Source of the DNA: an uncultured Dorea sp.
GTDB lineage: Bacteria > Bacillota > Clostridia > Lachnospirales > Lachnospiraceae
NCBI GenBank assembly: GCA_910584095.1
Contig: CAJTYU010000042.1
Coordinates: 1 to 16,405, forward strand
Direction of reading: 5' to 3'
Length of the DNA stretch: 16,405 bases
The position numbers and the translations under genes were made by a program. The notes beneath the pieces are model-generated. The model had not been told where the DNA came from, made no database searches, and saw nothing but the letters and a program-made list of their open reading frames with translations. Positions 8,366-15,474 of the stretch are shown piece by piece; the first letter of the stretch is position 1; each line of letters starts with the position of its first letter.

Positions 8366-10711
8366 GGTGCCATTGTGAGGAATCTGGCGAAGCGGAGCCT
8401 TGCCAGCGAGAAACGCCGGAACCTGATGGTGGTGGTTGCCGTCGTTCTGGCGGCGTTCCTGGTTTGCTTGTCAGCGGTCATATCCGTCTCTATTGCACAG
8501 ATCCAGCGTAATCAGGTGGCTGATACCTATGAAGCGGTTTTTGACGGCATTGATGAATCCGAGGTTGCGGCCTTGAAAGAGCTGCCGGAGTTTGCCCGCG
8601 TGGGCGAATACTATCTACTGGGCCAGGAGCATTCCATGCAGGGGTACAATGCCTCCTATGTGTACTGCGACAGCGACATGATGTATATTGCCCGCGGCCA
8701 GATGGAACTGGCAAAGGGGCGGCTCCCGGAACTAGCGGATGAAATCGCTGTCAGCGAATCTTTCTTGTCTGTTTACGGCCTGAATGCCAAAGTCGGTGGG
8801 ACAGTCCGGCTGGATACGGAAAGTTTTTATGGGGATTATACTGTGACAGGCATTCTGGAGGGCGCAGGTGAAAAAGAAACGAATACCTTTGTTGTGGCTG
8901 TTTCCAAAGCGGCATTGACGCAATGGCCCGGATTTGACCCTGCCGGGTATCGCGCCTATGTGCATTTTCAAAACGACCGACAGTTTGATCAGGAGACTAT
9001 GACTGCCCATTGCCGGGAGATTGCCGCACAGTTTGGCTCATCACATGTGGCAATGAACAGTAATTATTTTGCCTTTCATTCCAAGTCCGTTGACTTTGTG
9101 ACAATCTTTGGCATTGCCATCCTGGTGCTGATGGGCGGATATGTGGTGATCCAGAGTATTTTCCGCATTTCAATTCATGACAAAATACAAAGCTACGGAC
9201 AGCTTCGTACCATCGGTGCAACAGCAAAACAGATTCGGCGTATCGTGAAAAAGGAGAGCCGGTGTCTTTGCGGCGTTGGAATCCTGCTCGGAATCCTGCT
9301 GGGTCTAAGCGGCGGCCTGCTCCTGTTCCCAAAGGGCTTCCATGGGGCTTACTATGGGATGGCTGCGCTTCTGACCGCGGTGGTCTGCTGGTTTATGGTA
9401 TCTGTTTCTGTCCGCAGGCCGGTCAAAATAGCCGCCGGCATCTCACCGCTTCAGGCGGTACGTTTTTCTGCCGGGCAGGAAACGGTGCACAGCAGGAAGA
9501 AACATCGAAACTTAAGACCCTTATCCATGGGATTCGCAAATTTTCGTCGTGACCGAAAAAAATCAGTAAGTATTGCGGCTTCCTTAAGCCTTGGAGGGAT
9601 CCTTTTTCTGGTGGTGTCCTCTGTGGTTCTGACCCGTTCTCCGGAGCAGGCCGCAAGGCTGTTTTTCCCGGACGGAGATTATAAGATCTATCTGTCATCC
9701 GAGCAGCCGGAAGAGGAGATTATGGCCGCAGGCAATCCGCTGAATGAAAACTTAAGGCAGGAACTCCTTTCTGTGGACGGGGTGAGGTCAGTGCTGGTTA
9801 CCCGCCGTTCCCTGCACGCGCAATTCGGAACTTCCGTGAATGCCGAGGCCGGGATGTGCGATATGCTGACGGACGAGAACCGTCTGGAGATGGAAGCCGC
9901 GCTGGTATCCGGTGTTATGCCGGAGGACTCCCGAAGTGTCCTTCTGGGCACAAGCTATCAGAAAGCCTTTGAAGATATAGGTGTAGGAGCGTCCATGGAG
10001 CTGTCTTTGGGGCAGAAGACCGTGACAGTTACCGTATCCGGTCTGTTTGATGTGGCGAAGACGACAAACGGACATGGTGCGCTTGCTATGGACTCGGCAG
10101 CTCTGTTCGCCCCGGAGGGCCTGTTTCTTGACCTCCATCCCGAGATCGAAAGCTTTGACTATTCCTGGAGCATAGTCAGCGACCAGGAAAAATCAGAGTC
10201 TGTGGAAAGCGGGCTTAAGGAGATTGTATCCGGGCACGACAATCTCGGACTGGATACCATGGCCGCTCATATCGAGTATGAAAAAATGCAGAGCAACATT
10301 ATTTTTGGCAGTATGCAGGCTGTTTCCTGGCTGATCTTCCTGTTTGGAGTGGTCAACCTGATCAATACGACACTTTCCAACCAGATGTCAAGAAAGCGGG
10401 AGAACAGCATCCTGCGTTCCGTCGGCCTGACGGAAAAGCAGTTATGCCGGATGAATGTTATCGAGGGGATATGCTATGCGTTTTTTGCGGCGCTTATGAT
10501 CTTAACCTTGGGGCTGCCGCTCTCGATAGTAATATGCGCGGAAGTAAGTAAAAAATCCTTTGCCGGTAAAGTTGTCCCGTATCAGTTTCCGTTCCTGCAA
10601 ATGGGGCTGTTCCTTCTTGTGCTGTTTGGCATGGAGGTAATCCTGTCTGTCTGGATGGTCCGCAGGCAGAAAAAACAATCCCTGGTGGAGCAGATGCGGG
10701 CGTTGGAGTAA
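8339..10711 (+). CDS. FtsX-like ABC transporter permease (790 aa)
   Basis: Fourth complete-length member of the family. MTWPFENDTGAIVRNLAKRS leads into the first membrane segment at about residues 28-52. Then come the first extracellular domain, three membrane segments with FtsX loop QSYGQLRTIGATAKQIRRI, the mid membrane segment (about residues 415-435), the second extracellular domain, and the final three segments with loop RKRENSILRSVGLTEKQL. The basic tail QKKQSLVEQMRALE closely resembles that of the permease at 219 (IKKQSLVHQIRELS), so these two tails are more alike than those of the genes between them. The gene looks more GC-rich than those near the window start. AGGAGG nine bases before the ATG fixes the start. 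The next gene begins 34 bases after the stop with no visible terminator, so transcription probably continues into the DUF2087/APH pair. Confidence 0.94.
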   Translation: MTWPFENDTGAIVRNLAKRSLASEKRRNLMVVVAVVLAAFLVCLSAVISVSIAQIQRNQVADTYEAVFDGIDESEVAALKELPEFARVGEYYLLGQEHSMQGYNASYVYCDSDMMYIARGQMELAKGRLPELADEIAVSESFLSVYGLNAKVGGTVRLDTESFYGDYTVTGILEGAGEKETNTFVVAVSKAALTQWPGFDPAGYRAYVHFQNDRQFDQETMTAHCREIAAQFGSSHVAMNSNYFAFHSKSVDFVTIFGIAILVLMGGYVVIQSIFRISIHDKIQSYGQLRTIGATAKQIRRIVKKESRCLCGVGILLGILLGLSGGLLLFPKGFHGAYYGMAALLTAVVCWFMVSVSVRRPVKIAAGISPLQAVRFSAGQETVHSRKKHRNLRPLSMGFANFRRDRKKSVSIAASLSLGGILFLVVSSVVLTRSPEQAARLFFPDGDYKIYLSSEQPEEEIMAAGNPLNENLRQELLSVDGVRSVLVTRRSLHAQFGTSVNAEAGMCDMLTDENRLEMEAALVSGVMPEDSRSVLLGTSYQKAFEDIGVGASMELSLGQKTVTVTVSGLFDVAKTTNGHGALAMDSAALFAPEGLFLDLHPEIESFDYSWSIVSDQEKSESVESGLKEIVSGHDNLGLDTMAAHIEYEKMQSNIIFGSMQAVSWLIFLFGVVNLINTTLSNQMSRKRENSILRSVGLTEKQLCRMNVIEGICYAFFAALMILTLGLPLSIVICAEVSKKSFAGKVVPYQFPFLQMGLFLLVLFGMEVILSVWMVRRQKKQSLVEQMRALE

Positions 10712-10745
10712 TGAACTGTATACAGAAGTAAAGGAGAATACTAAA

Positions 10746-11063
10746 ATGAATGATGCTGAAATAAAAATAATGCTGAAAAACTTTCTGGATGAGGAAGAAA
10801 AATTGAAGGCTTTTCCAGCCAAACGAAAAAAGAAGCTGTATGCATTGATCTACTTGTCCGGAAAACTTGAAGCGGAGCATGAGTATACGGAACGCGAAAT
10901 AAATGAGGTGCTGTCGAATTGGCATACTTTTGCGGATCCGGCTATGCTGCGAAGGGAGTTGTATAATTACAGATTTCTTGACCGGAGTAAAGATGGGCGG
11001 GTGTACCGGCTTGCAGGCAGCTTCTGCCAGAGGAGCTTGGATTATGAAGGAACGATTGAATAA
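10746..11063 (+). CDS. DUF2087 domain protein (105 aa)
   Basis: Small, charged, soluble protein. Residues about 10-90 match the DUF2087 pattern as I know it: a short acidic helix (NFLDEEEKLKAFP), AKRKKKLYALIYLSGKL, a YTEREINEVL segment followed by a tryptophan-histidine pair, and LRRELYNYRFLDR near an RVYRL end. The layout suggests a winged-helix-like fold. In other bacteria the domain occurs alone or fused to ArsR-type DNA-binding domains, so a regulatory role is plausible but unproven. Ribosome site AAGGAG (10731-10736), nine bases before the ATG. It follows the last permease by 34 bases and overlaps the next gene by 20 bases (11044-11063), so the two are probably translationally coupled. 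Confidence 0.85.
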   Translation: MNDAEIKIMLKNFLDEEEKLKAFPAKRKKKLYALIYLSGKLEAEHEYTEREINEVLSNWHTFADPAMLRRELYNYRFLDRSKDGRVYRLAGSFCQRSLDYEGTIE

Positions 11064-12021
11064 CCTATACGGTTTGGAACCAAATTTGATTGAAAGATCC
11101 TCTGTGGGAGCCGGTTCCGATACTTACTTTGTCACCTGTGCAGATGGGAAATATGTGGTTAAATTCCCTGCCCCAAGCGAGATCAATCATCCGGAGGCAG
11201 AGCCGGAATTGTGTGAATATCTGAACTGCCAAGGCGTTCCATGCTGTCATTTTTTGCGGAACAATATCGGAAATTTTCTGAGTACAGATGCAAATGGAAG
11301 ACTTTTTCATGTTCAGAAGTTTATTGAGGGCAGATTGTATGGTTTGAACGAAGCCCCGGACTGGCTGCTGATACAGTCTGCACAGATGTTGGGGAAAATT
11401 CATACGATATTGAGGAATTATCCTGGTCTTCCAGTTGGTATCGGGGCAGACTTCTTTCAATGTATGACTCCAAAGCGGGCATTGAAGTCCTATGAAAATT
11501 CTCTTTCTGTTGCAGAAAACCGGAGAGATACAGACATTGCTGCTGATTTGAAGTATCGCATGGAATTGATGAAGTGTTTTCCAGACTATGTATTTGACCT
11601 AAATAAGCTGACTTGTCGTGCCACACATGGCGACTATTTTATCAGTCAAATCCTGTGTGGAGGCGGAAAAATCAATGCGGTCATTGATTGGACAACAGCC
11701 TGCGTGCATCCGGTGGTATGGGAAATTGTACGATCCTATGTTTACGCTGCACCGTCCTGCAAAAATGGGGAGATTAATATGGATGAATTTGCCGGCTACG
11801 TGTCAGAGTACCAGAAGTTTGCGGCTCTGAATGAGTACGATTTGCAATGTATGATTCCTCTGTTTTACTATCAGATCGCCGTGTGTGATTATTATGGGCA
11901 GTATTACGCATCTACAGCGGGAAACCGCCATATATATCTCCATCAGGCTGTATTTTCTACCAAATTACTCCGATGGTTAGAAAAGGATTCCGCTATAGTG
12001 AAGCCTTTGGCTTCATCATAA
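11044..12021 (+). CDS. APH/choline-kinase-like phosphotransferase (325 aa)
   Basis: Kinase-fold small-molecule phosphotransferase of the APH superfamily. It shows a glycine-bearing nucleotide loop (VGAGSDTYFV, residues 21-30), a candidate ATP-binding lysine at 40 (YVVKFP), a Brenner-type catalytic loop HGDYFISQ (195-202) and a metal-binding-like aspartate in VIDWTT (215). The asparagine normal at the last position of HGDxxxxN is glutamine here, so activity may be altered, or this may be a clade that uses Gln. The substrate is not recognisable; resistance, sugar, choline or homoserine kinase roles are all possible. The start is taken as ATG 11044 with AGAGGAG (11029-11035) eight bases before it. 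The frame is open further upstream to an ATG at 10903, but that would lie deep inside the DUF2087 gene and add 47 residues that do not resemble the family. It overlaps DUF2087 by 20 bases. Confidence 0.85.
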   Translation: MKERLNNLYGLEPNLIERSSVGAGSDTYFVTCADGKYVVKFPAPSEINHPEAEPELCEYLNCQGVPCCHFLRNNIGNFLSTDANGRLFHVQKFIEGRLYGLNEAPDWLLIQSAQMLGKIHTILRNYPGLPVGIGADFFQCMTPKRALKSYENSLSVAENRRDTDIAADLKYRMELMKCFPDYVFDLNKLTCRATHGDYFISQILCGGGKINAVIDWTTACVHPVVWEIVRSYVYAAPSCKNGEINMDEFAGYVSEYQKFAALNEYDLQCMIPLFYYQIAVCDYYGQYYASTAGNRHIYLHQAVFSTKLLRWLEKDSAIVKPLASS

Positions 12022-12023
12022 TG

Positions 12024-12057
12024 CATTTCACAGCAACAGATAAACATTTCACAGCAA
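12024..12057 (+). promoter_or_regulatory. LytTR-type operator: 13-bp direct repeat spaced 21 bp
   Basis: CATTTCACAGCAA occurs at 12024-12036 and again, unchanged, at 12045-12057, starting exactly 21 bp apart. Two direct repeats on one DNA face, two helical turns apart, just upstream of a promoter, is the classical site for LytTR regulators (AgrA, ComE, BlpR type). The regulator encoded at 12130 has a LytTR domain, so autoregulation is the natural reading. A near copy with equal spacing lies at 14205-14238. Confidence 0.75.
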
Positions 12058-12062
12058 TAAAA

Positions 12063-12091
12063 TGGTTTTGGCATTTCGGACAGGCTATAAT
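12063..12091 (+). promoter_or_regulatory. Activator-dependent promoter of the two-component operon
   Basis: A perfect TATAAT lies at 12086-12091. The -35 region 17 bases upstream (TGGTTT, 12063-12068) is poor, as expected if the LytTR regulator bound at 12024-12057 recruits RNA polymerase. The predicted start near 12098 leaves about 32 bases before the TTG start at 12130. An inverted repeat GGACAG/CTGTCC (12078-12083 and 12099-12104) flanks the -10 box and may be a second control site. Confidence 0.65.
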
Positions 12092-12129
12092 AAAATGTCT
12101 GTCCTGATGATGGCTTAGGAGGTGGCACA

Positions 12130-12834
12130 TTGATCCATATTGCAATCTGTGATGATGAAAAACAGATGTCCGATCACATAAGGACTTTTGTTTCTGATTT
12201 TTTTCGTAAAAAGAACAGGGAGATCAGCCTCCGGACGTTTTTAAGCGGCGAAGAACTGCTGAACTACGACGGGCAGATCGACATCCTGTTTCTGGATATC
12301 CAGATGAAGGATATCGACGGTATGGAAACAGCAAGGAGACTGAGGGCGGATAGGTTTCAGGGGTTTCTGATCTTCATCACGGTACTGAAAGAGATGGTAT
12401 TCCGGTCTTTTGAGGTGCAGGCCTTTGATTATCTGGTCAAGCCGGTGGAAGAAAAACAGTTTGAGAGAACCATGGAGCGCCTGTTAGCTTCCATGCACAG
12501 TACCGGTGAAGACAGCCTGCTCGTGCAGAAAGGATATGAAGGGCGCATTATCCGAAAAGATGAGATTGTCTTCTGTGAGATCATAGACCGGAAAATATAT
12601 CTGAACCTGGTATCAGACGAAGTCCTTGATTATTATGAGCGGATCGAAAATCTGGAAACGAAGCTGGGAGGCCGTTTTTTCAGATGCCACAGGAGCTATC
12701 TTATCAATCTGAAGCATTTGAAAGGCTATAAGAATGGGGCTGCATATATGGATAACGGCAGGGAGATTCCCGTATCACGGCTGCGTAGTAAGGAGTTTTC
12801 CAGTGTTGTTTTACAGTATATGAAGAACATCTGA
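12130..12834 (+). CDS. LytTR-family response regulator (234 aa)
   Basis: AgrA/VirR/LytR-type transcription activator. The N-terminal receiver domain (about 1-120) has the acidic pair D8 D9, the phospho-acceptor D56 (ILFLDIQMK), T84 and K104 (YLVKP). The C-terminal LytTR DNA-binding domain (about 130-230) contains the typical FFRCHRSYLINL stretch and ends with VSRLRSKEF. The start codon is TTG, six bases after a perfect AGGAGGT (12117-12123). The next in-frame ATG would remove the first beta strand and both acidic residues, so TTG is well supported. It is followed by its histidine kinase and preceded by a LytTR-type direct repeat, so it probably activates its own operon, and through the second repeat at 14205 the charged-protein pair downstream. 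Confidence 0.95.
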   Translation: MIHIAICDDEKQMSDHIRTFVSDFFRKKNREISLRTFLSGEELLNYDGQIDILFLDIQMKDIDGMETARRLRADRFQGFLIFITVLKEMVFRSFEVQAFDYLVKPVEEKQFERTMERLLASMHSTGEDSLLVQKGYEGRIIRKDEIVFCEIIDRKIYLNLVSDEVLDYYERIENLETKLGGRFFRCHRSYLINLKHLKGYKNGAAYMDNGREIPVSRLRSKEFSSVVLQYMKNI

Positions 12835-12865
12835 GATTCGAAATGGTTCTGATTCGGACCATCGG

Positions 12866-12894
12866 CCTGTCTGAGAGGACGCCGGGCAGACAGG
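12866..12894 (+). other. Intercistronic hairpin between regulator and kinase genes
   Basis: CCTGTCTG (12866-12873) and CAGACAGG (12887-12894) form an 8-bp perfect stem with a 13-base loop, directly before the kinase ribosome site. A weaker stem ATGGT/ACCAT (12843-12847 and 12858-12862) precedes it. There is no T-run. It may affect mRNA stability or the regulator-to-kinase ratio. Confidence 0.45.
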
Positions 12895-12906
12895 GAGATT
12901 TTACAT

Positions 12907-14247
12907 ATGGGAGGTAAAATGGCTGAGTATATAGATTTTTTTAATAGATATGTTATGGGGGTTATCGAGACATCTATCCCGCTTTATTTTCTGGCAAAAA
13001 TTCTGAAAAAGAAAATATGGACTCCTTTTTATTTCCTGTTTGCGGTATGTGCGGTGATTGTCAACGATTTTGTTCCGGTTGGCACGATAACCGGCTTCGT
13101 AGTGTTTATACTTCTTCTTACGGCATACGGGATGCTGGTCTGTCACGCGGATTTTAAGTTTTCCATTTTGTATGCGGCCCTGATGACTGAAATCATGCTG
13201 CTCTGCTATGGAATTGTGAACTCTCTGACAGGTCTTTTATGCTCATGGAGGCCGGCTTTTTTCTATGGTACAGCCGGCATCGCGTTCATGCTGGGCAGTG
13301 AGGCGGCGTCACTTTTGCTGGCCGGGTTTTGTTATTATATGGTGTACCGTTATTTTTCCAGCTATAACGCAGCGGAAATGCAGCAGATGTTTCTGGTTTT
13401 CATCCCGATACTGACGATCTTTATTATGAGTGAGTACATTAATACGATTTCATTTGAATACCAGTATATGCTTACAGAGGAGGGCGAACCTTACGTGTAT
13501 CTGTTCAACCACTGGCAGCTGCTCGCTGTGCAGTTTTTTGGACTTCTAAGCCTGTTCTGCATCCTGTTCTCTTATAAGAAATTGCAGCAAAATTTCCGTC
13601 TCAGCACTGAAATTTCACTGCTGGAACAGGAAGAACATTCCCTTAACCAGTATGTGGAGGAGGCGAAGAGCCGTTACGATGAAACAAAGTCATTCCGCCA
13701 TGACATCAGGAATCACATCGCAGTGGTAAAAAATCTCCTGCAGAGCGGGAACGTGGAGGAAGCTATAAGTTATATGGAAGATATGGACGATATGGCGGAA
13801 AAGATGTCATTCCCCTGCAGTACCAATAACCCGGTAGTGGATATTTTGGTGGGAAACAAGTTGGGAATTGCAAAAAGCATGGGGATAGATGTGGACTGCT
13901 CTCTTCTTCTGCCTTATCCCTGTGACCTTAAGGACATTGATATCTGCATTGTCCTGTCAAATGCACTGGACAATGCGATCCAGGCAGTAAAAAGTCTGGA
14001 TGCCGGTATAGAAAAATATATTCATGTGTCCGGGCGTATCCAGGGAGATTTCCTTATGATAGAAACTCGGAACAGCTTCCATGGGAAAGGCGCGCTCAAA
14101 AAAGGGACAGGTCTGTCAAATGTAAAAAAGGTGGCTGAAAAATATGGCGGCGCCATGAGTATAGAGACACGGAGGGATGTATTTATCCTACAAGTGCTGC
14201 TGATCATTCCACAGCATCCAGAAAGCATCTCACAGCAAATGGATTAA
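12907..14247 (+). CDS. AgrC-like sensor histidine kinase with GHKL ATPase domain (446 aa)
   Basis: Membrane sensor kinase partnering the regulator at 12130. Six or seven hydrophobic segments lie in residues about 15-225, a layout typical of peptide-sensing AgrC/ComD/VirS kinases. A dimerisation helix follows, with the H-box FRHDIRNH (263-270; phospho-histidine H265), the N-box ALDNAIQA (353-360) and the glycine motif KGTGLSNV (399-406). The ligand is unknown, and I see no AgrD-like peptide gene or AgrB-like processing gene in the window. The start is uncertain between ATG 12907 (AGGGAG nine bases upstream) and ATG 12919 (GGAGG four bases upstream); the N-terminal difference is four residues. 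The last dozen codons also form the second LytTR-type repeat (14205-14238), so the tail IPQHPESISQQMD may be shaped by DNA-site constraints more than by protein function. Confidence 0.93.
   Translation: MGGKMAEYIDFFNRYVMGVIETSIPLYFLAKILKKKIWTPFYFLFAVCAVIVNDFVPVGTITGFVVFILLLTAYGMLVCHADFKFSILYAALMTEIMLLCYGIVNSLTGLLCSWRPAFFYGTAGIAFMLGSEAASLLLAGFCYYMVYRYFSSYNAAEMQQMFLVFIPILTIFIMSEYINTISFEYQYMLTEEGEPYVYLFNHWQLLAVQFFGLLSLFCILFSYKKLQQNFRLSTEISLLEQEEHSLNQYVEEAKSRYDETKSFRHDIRNHIAVVKNLLQSGNVEEAISYMEDMDDMAEKMSFPCSTNNPVVDILVGNKLGIAKSMGIDVDCSLLLPYPCDLKDIDICIVLSNALDNAIQAVKSLDAGIEKYIHVSGRIQGDFLMIETRNSFHGKGALKKGTGLSNVKKVAEKYGGAMSIETRRDVFILQVLLIIPQHPESISQQMD
14205..14238 (+). promoter_or_regulatory. Second LytTR-type operator, inside the 3' end of the kinase gene
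   Basis: CATTCCACAGCAT (14205-14217) and CATCTCACAGCAA (14226-14238) differ from the consensus CATTTCACAGCAA by two bases and one base, and start 21 bp apart, the same spacing as at 12024-12057. It lies about 100 bases before the charged-protein gene at 14342. No convincing -10 is visible 25-35 bases downstream, so the dependent promoter is not resolved. Confidence 0.6.
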
Positions 14248-14280
14248 CCTGCCGCTTTTCACTGCCGAAAAACGAAAAAG

Positions 14281-14310
14281 GGGCTGTTTGCAAATGTAAA
14301 ACAGTTACCC
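14281..14310 (+). other. Possible leader hairpin before the charged-protein pair
   Basis: CTGTTT (14284-14289) and AAACAG (14299-14304) can pair, and flanking GGG (14281-14283) and CCC (14308-14310) can extend the stem across a 3-base bulge. It ends about 15 bases before the ribosome site AAAGGAGG (14325-14332). It is short and AT-rich in part, so it may be chance. Confidence 0.3.
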
Positions 14311-14341
14311 GGCAATATCAAATTAAAGGAGGAACATACTT

Positions 14342-14914
14342 ATGGCAATGCAGATCAATGGAAATTACGCGCAATCTAAAACCGACTACGCAGAGAGGGT
14401 GAAGGAGAAGCAGGCAGCCCTGAGAGCGGAAAAAGCAAAAGAAGCAAAGGAAACAAAAGAAGCCGCAGAAGAAAAAGGATCAGGTAAGCTGTCTGAACCA
14501 CAGGATGTATACATCAGAAGTGAAAAGTCGGGGAAGGAGCCTGCCGGACTATACCGGATAGGACAAGACGAGAACGGCGGCCGGAAAATCTTTTTTGAAG
14601 ATCCGGATAAAGCAGACCGTGCGGATGGAAAGGAAGAACCGAAAGCAGACGGCAAAAAGCCTAAGATAGATGACGGGGACAGCCAGGGAAAGCCTGCAGA
14701 AGTTTGTGTCGGCAATACAGATAAGGTAGACCGGGAGATCGAAAAACTGAAAGAGAAGAAAAGGGAGCTGGAACAGCAGATTCAGTCGGCCTCCGGGGAT
14801 GAAAGGAAGATTCAGGAGCTGGAGAAAAAACTGGCACAGGTAGAACAGGAATTAAGCCAGAAGGACAATGATACATACAGGAAGCAGCATTCTGAATTTT
14901 CCCGGCTGGCATAA
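14342..14914 (+). CDS. Highly charged protein with C-terminal coiled coil, function unknown (190 aa)
   Basis: No signal peptide or membrane segment is visible. The first 25 residues (MAMQINGNYAQSK onwards) are moderately polar. Residues about 25-50 are a Lys/Glu/Ala-rich helix. A short less-charged module near 55-85 contains VYIRSEKSGKEPAGLYRIG and KIFFEDP. A disordered, Asp/Lys/Gly-rich linker follows. Residues about 128-175 have a clear heptad-like coiled coil (EIEKLKEKKRELEQQ and IQELEKKLAQVEQELSQK), and the protein ends in FSRLA. One cysteine. I know similar hypothetical proteins only as conserved in Lachnospiraceae and cannot assign a function. Ribosome site AAAGGAGG (14325-14332), nine bases before ATG. 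It is followed 18 bases later by another charged protein and preceded by a LytTR-type repeat, so it is probably a target of the adjacent two-component system. Confidence 0.85.
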   Translation: MAMQINGNYAQSKTDYAERVKEKQAALRAEKAKEAKETKEAAEEKGSGKLSEPQDVYIRSEKSGKEPAGLYRIGQDENGGRKIFFEDPDKADRADGKEEPKADGKKPKIDDGDSQGKPAEVCVGNTDKVDREIEKLKEKKRELEQQIQSASGDERKIQELEKKLAQVEQELSQKDNDTYRKQHSEFSRLA

Positions 14915-14932
14915 ATCAAGGGAGGGATCATT

Positions 14933-15433
14933 ATGCATGCGAAAACGATGGAAGGCCTTGCAGGGGCAAGCATGAATATGAAAATGATGAATACACCTTT
15001 CCGCGTCTATCAAGAAGCAGAAAGGAGAGGCGATACATCTGTCATGGAGCGGGCAATGGGGTATGTCGGTGAGACCGCAGATAAAGCAGAGGACTATCAG
15101 AAAAAAGTTGAAAAGGGAATGAAGGAAGAAGCGAAGGAGGCGCGGGAAAAAGCAAAATCAGAGCAGGAAAACGCTATCCGGAAGCGAAAAGAAGAACGCG
15201 GGGAACAGGAAAAGAGAATAGCGGAAAGCAGGAATGGGAACACAGATACAGTCAGTATTAGTGAAAACGGGAAGGCAATATTGGGTGAGAGGTCTGATCT
15301 GGCTCAGGCTGGTACAGACAGCAGCATACCTGTAGAAACAGCAGATGTTGTTAAGACAGAGCCGGTAATCTATACGAAAACCGGAGAAGCCGCCAGGCCA
15401 GAATCTGGTACGAATATTTCTGTTTCTGCATAG
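14933..15433 (+). CDS. Highly charged helical protein, function unknown (166 aa)
   Basis: Starts with a methionine- and glycine-containing segment (MHAKTMEGLAGASMNMKMMN), continues as a long Lys/Glu/Ala-rich helix (about residues 45-105; KAEDYQKKVEKGMKEEAKE and similar), then a short motif DTVSISENGKAIL (about 110-122) and a low-complexity, Thr/Ser/Val-rich tail ending NISVSA. No cysteine, no signal peptide, no membrane helix. The SISENGKAIL type of motif recurs in Clostridial hypothetical proteins, but I cannot name a family. Ribosome site GGAGGG (14921-14926) is well placed for the ATG. Only 18 bases separate it from the previous gene. Matching charge and helical content suggest that the two proteins act together. 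A GC-rich hairpin follows the stop. Confidence 0.82.
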   Translation: MHAKTMEGLAGASMNMKMMNTPFRVYQEAERRGDTSVMERAMGYVGETADKAEDYQKKVEKGMKEEAKEAREKAKSEQENAIRKRKEERGEQEKRIAESRNGNTDTVSISENGKAILGERSDLAQAGTDSSIPVETADVVKTEPVIYTKTGEAARPESGTNISVSA

Positions 15434-15444
15434 AAGGAATTGAT

Positions 15445-15467
15445 CCCTGGCAGCAAAGCTGCCGGGG
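15445..15467 (+). terminator. GC-rich hairpin, probable terminator of the charged-protein operon
   Basis: CCCTGGCAGC (15445-15454), loop AAA, GCTGCCGGGG (15458-15467): a 10-bp stem with one G-T pair, 12 bases after the stop codon. The following sequence has only a short broken T-run (TTCTTTT, 15478-15484) several bases away, so it is a weaker intrinsic terminator than ideal. Confidence 0.65.
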
Positions 15468-15474
15468 AAAATAG

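Noticed and set aside
10716..10725. Ten-base palindrome CTGTATACAG between the last permease and the DUF2087 gene.
   Set aside because: Too short and isolated to call an operator; no promoter elements accompany it.
10903..11043. An earlier in-frame start that would extend the phosphotransferase by 47 residues.
   Set aside because: It lies deep inside the DUF2087 gene, lacks a good ribosome site, and the added residues do not resemble the family; ATG 11044 has AGAGGAG eight bases upstream.
12835..14341. A gene for an AgrD-like signal peptide near the AgrC-like kinase.
   Set aside because: The gaps around the regulator and kinase genes hold no short frame with a ribosome site and a typical precursor pattern; the signal source is not in this window as far as I can see.
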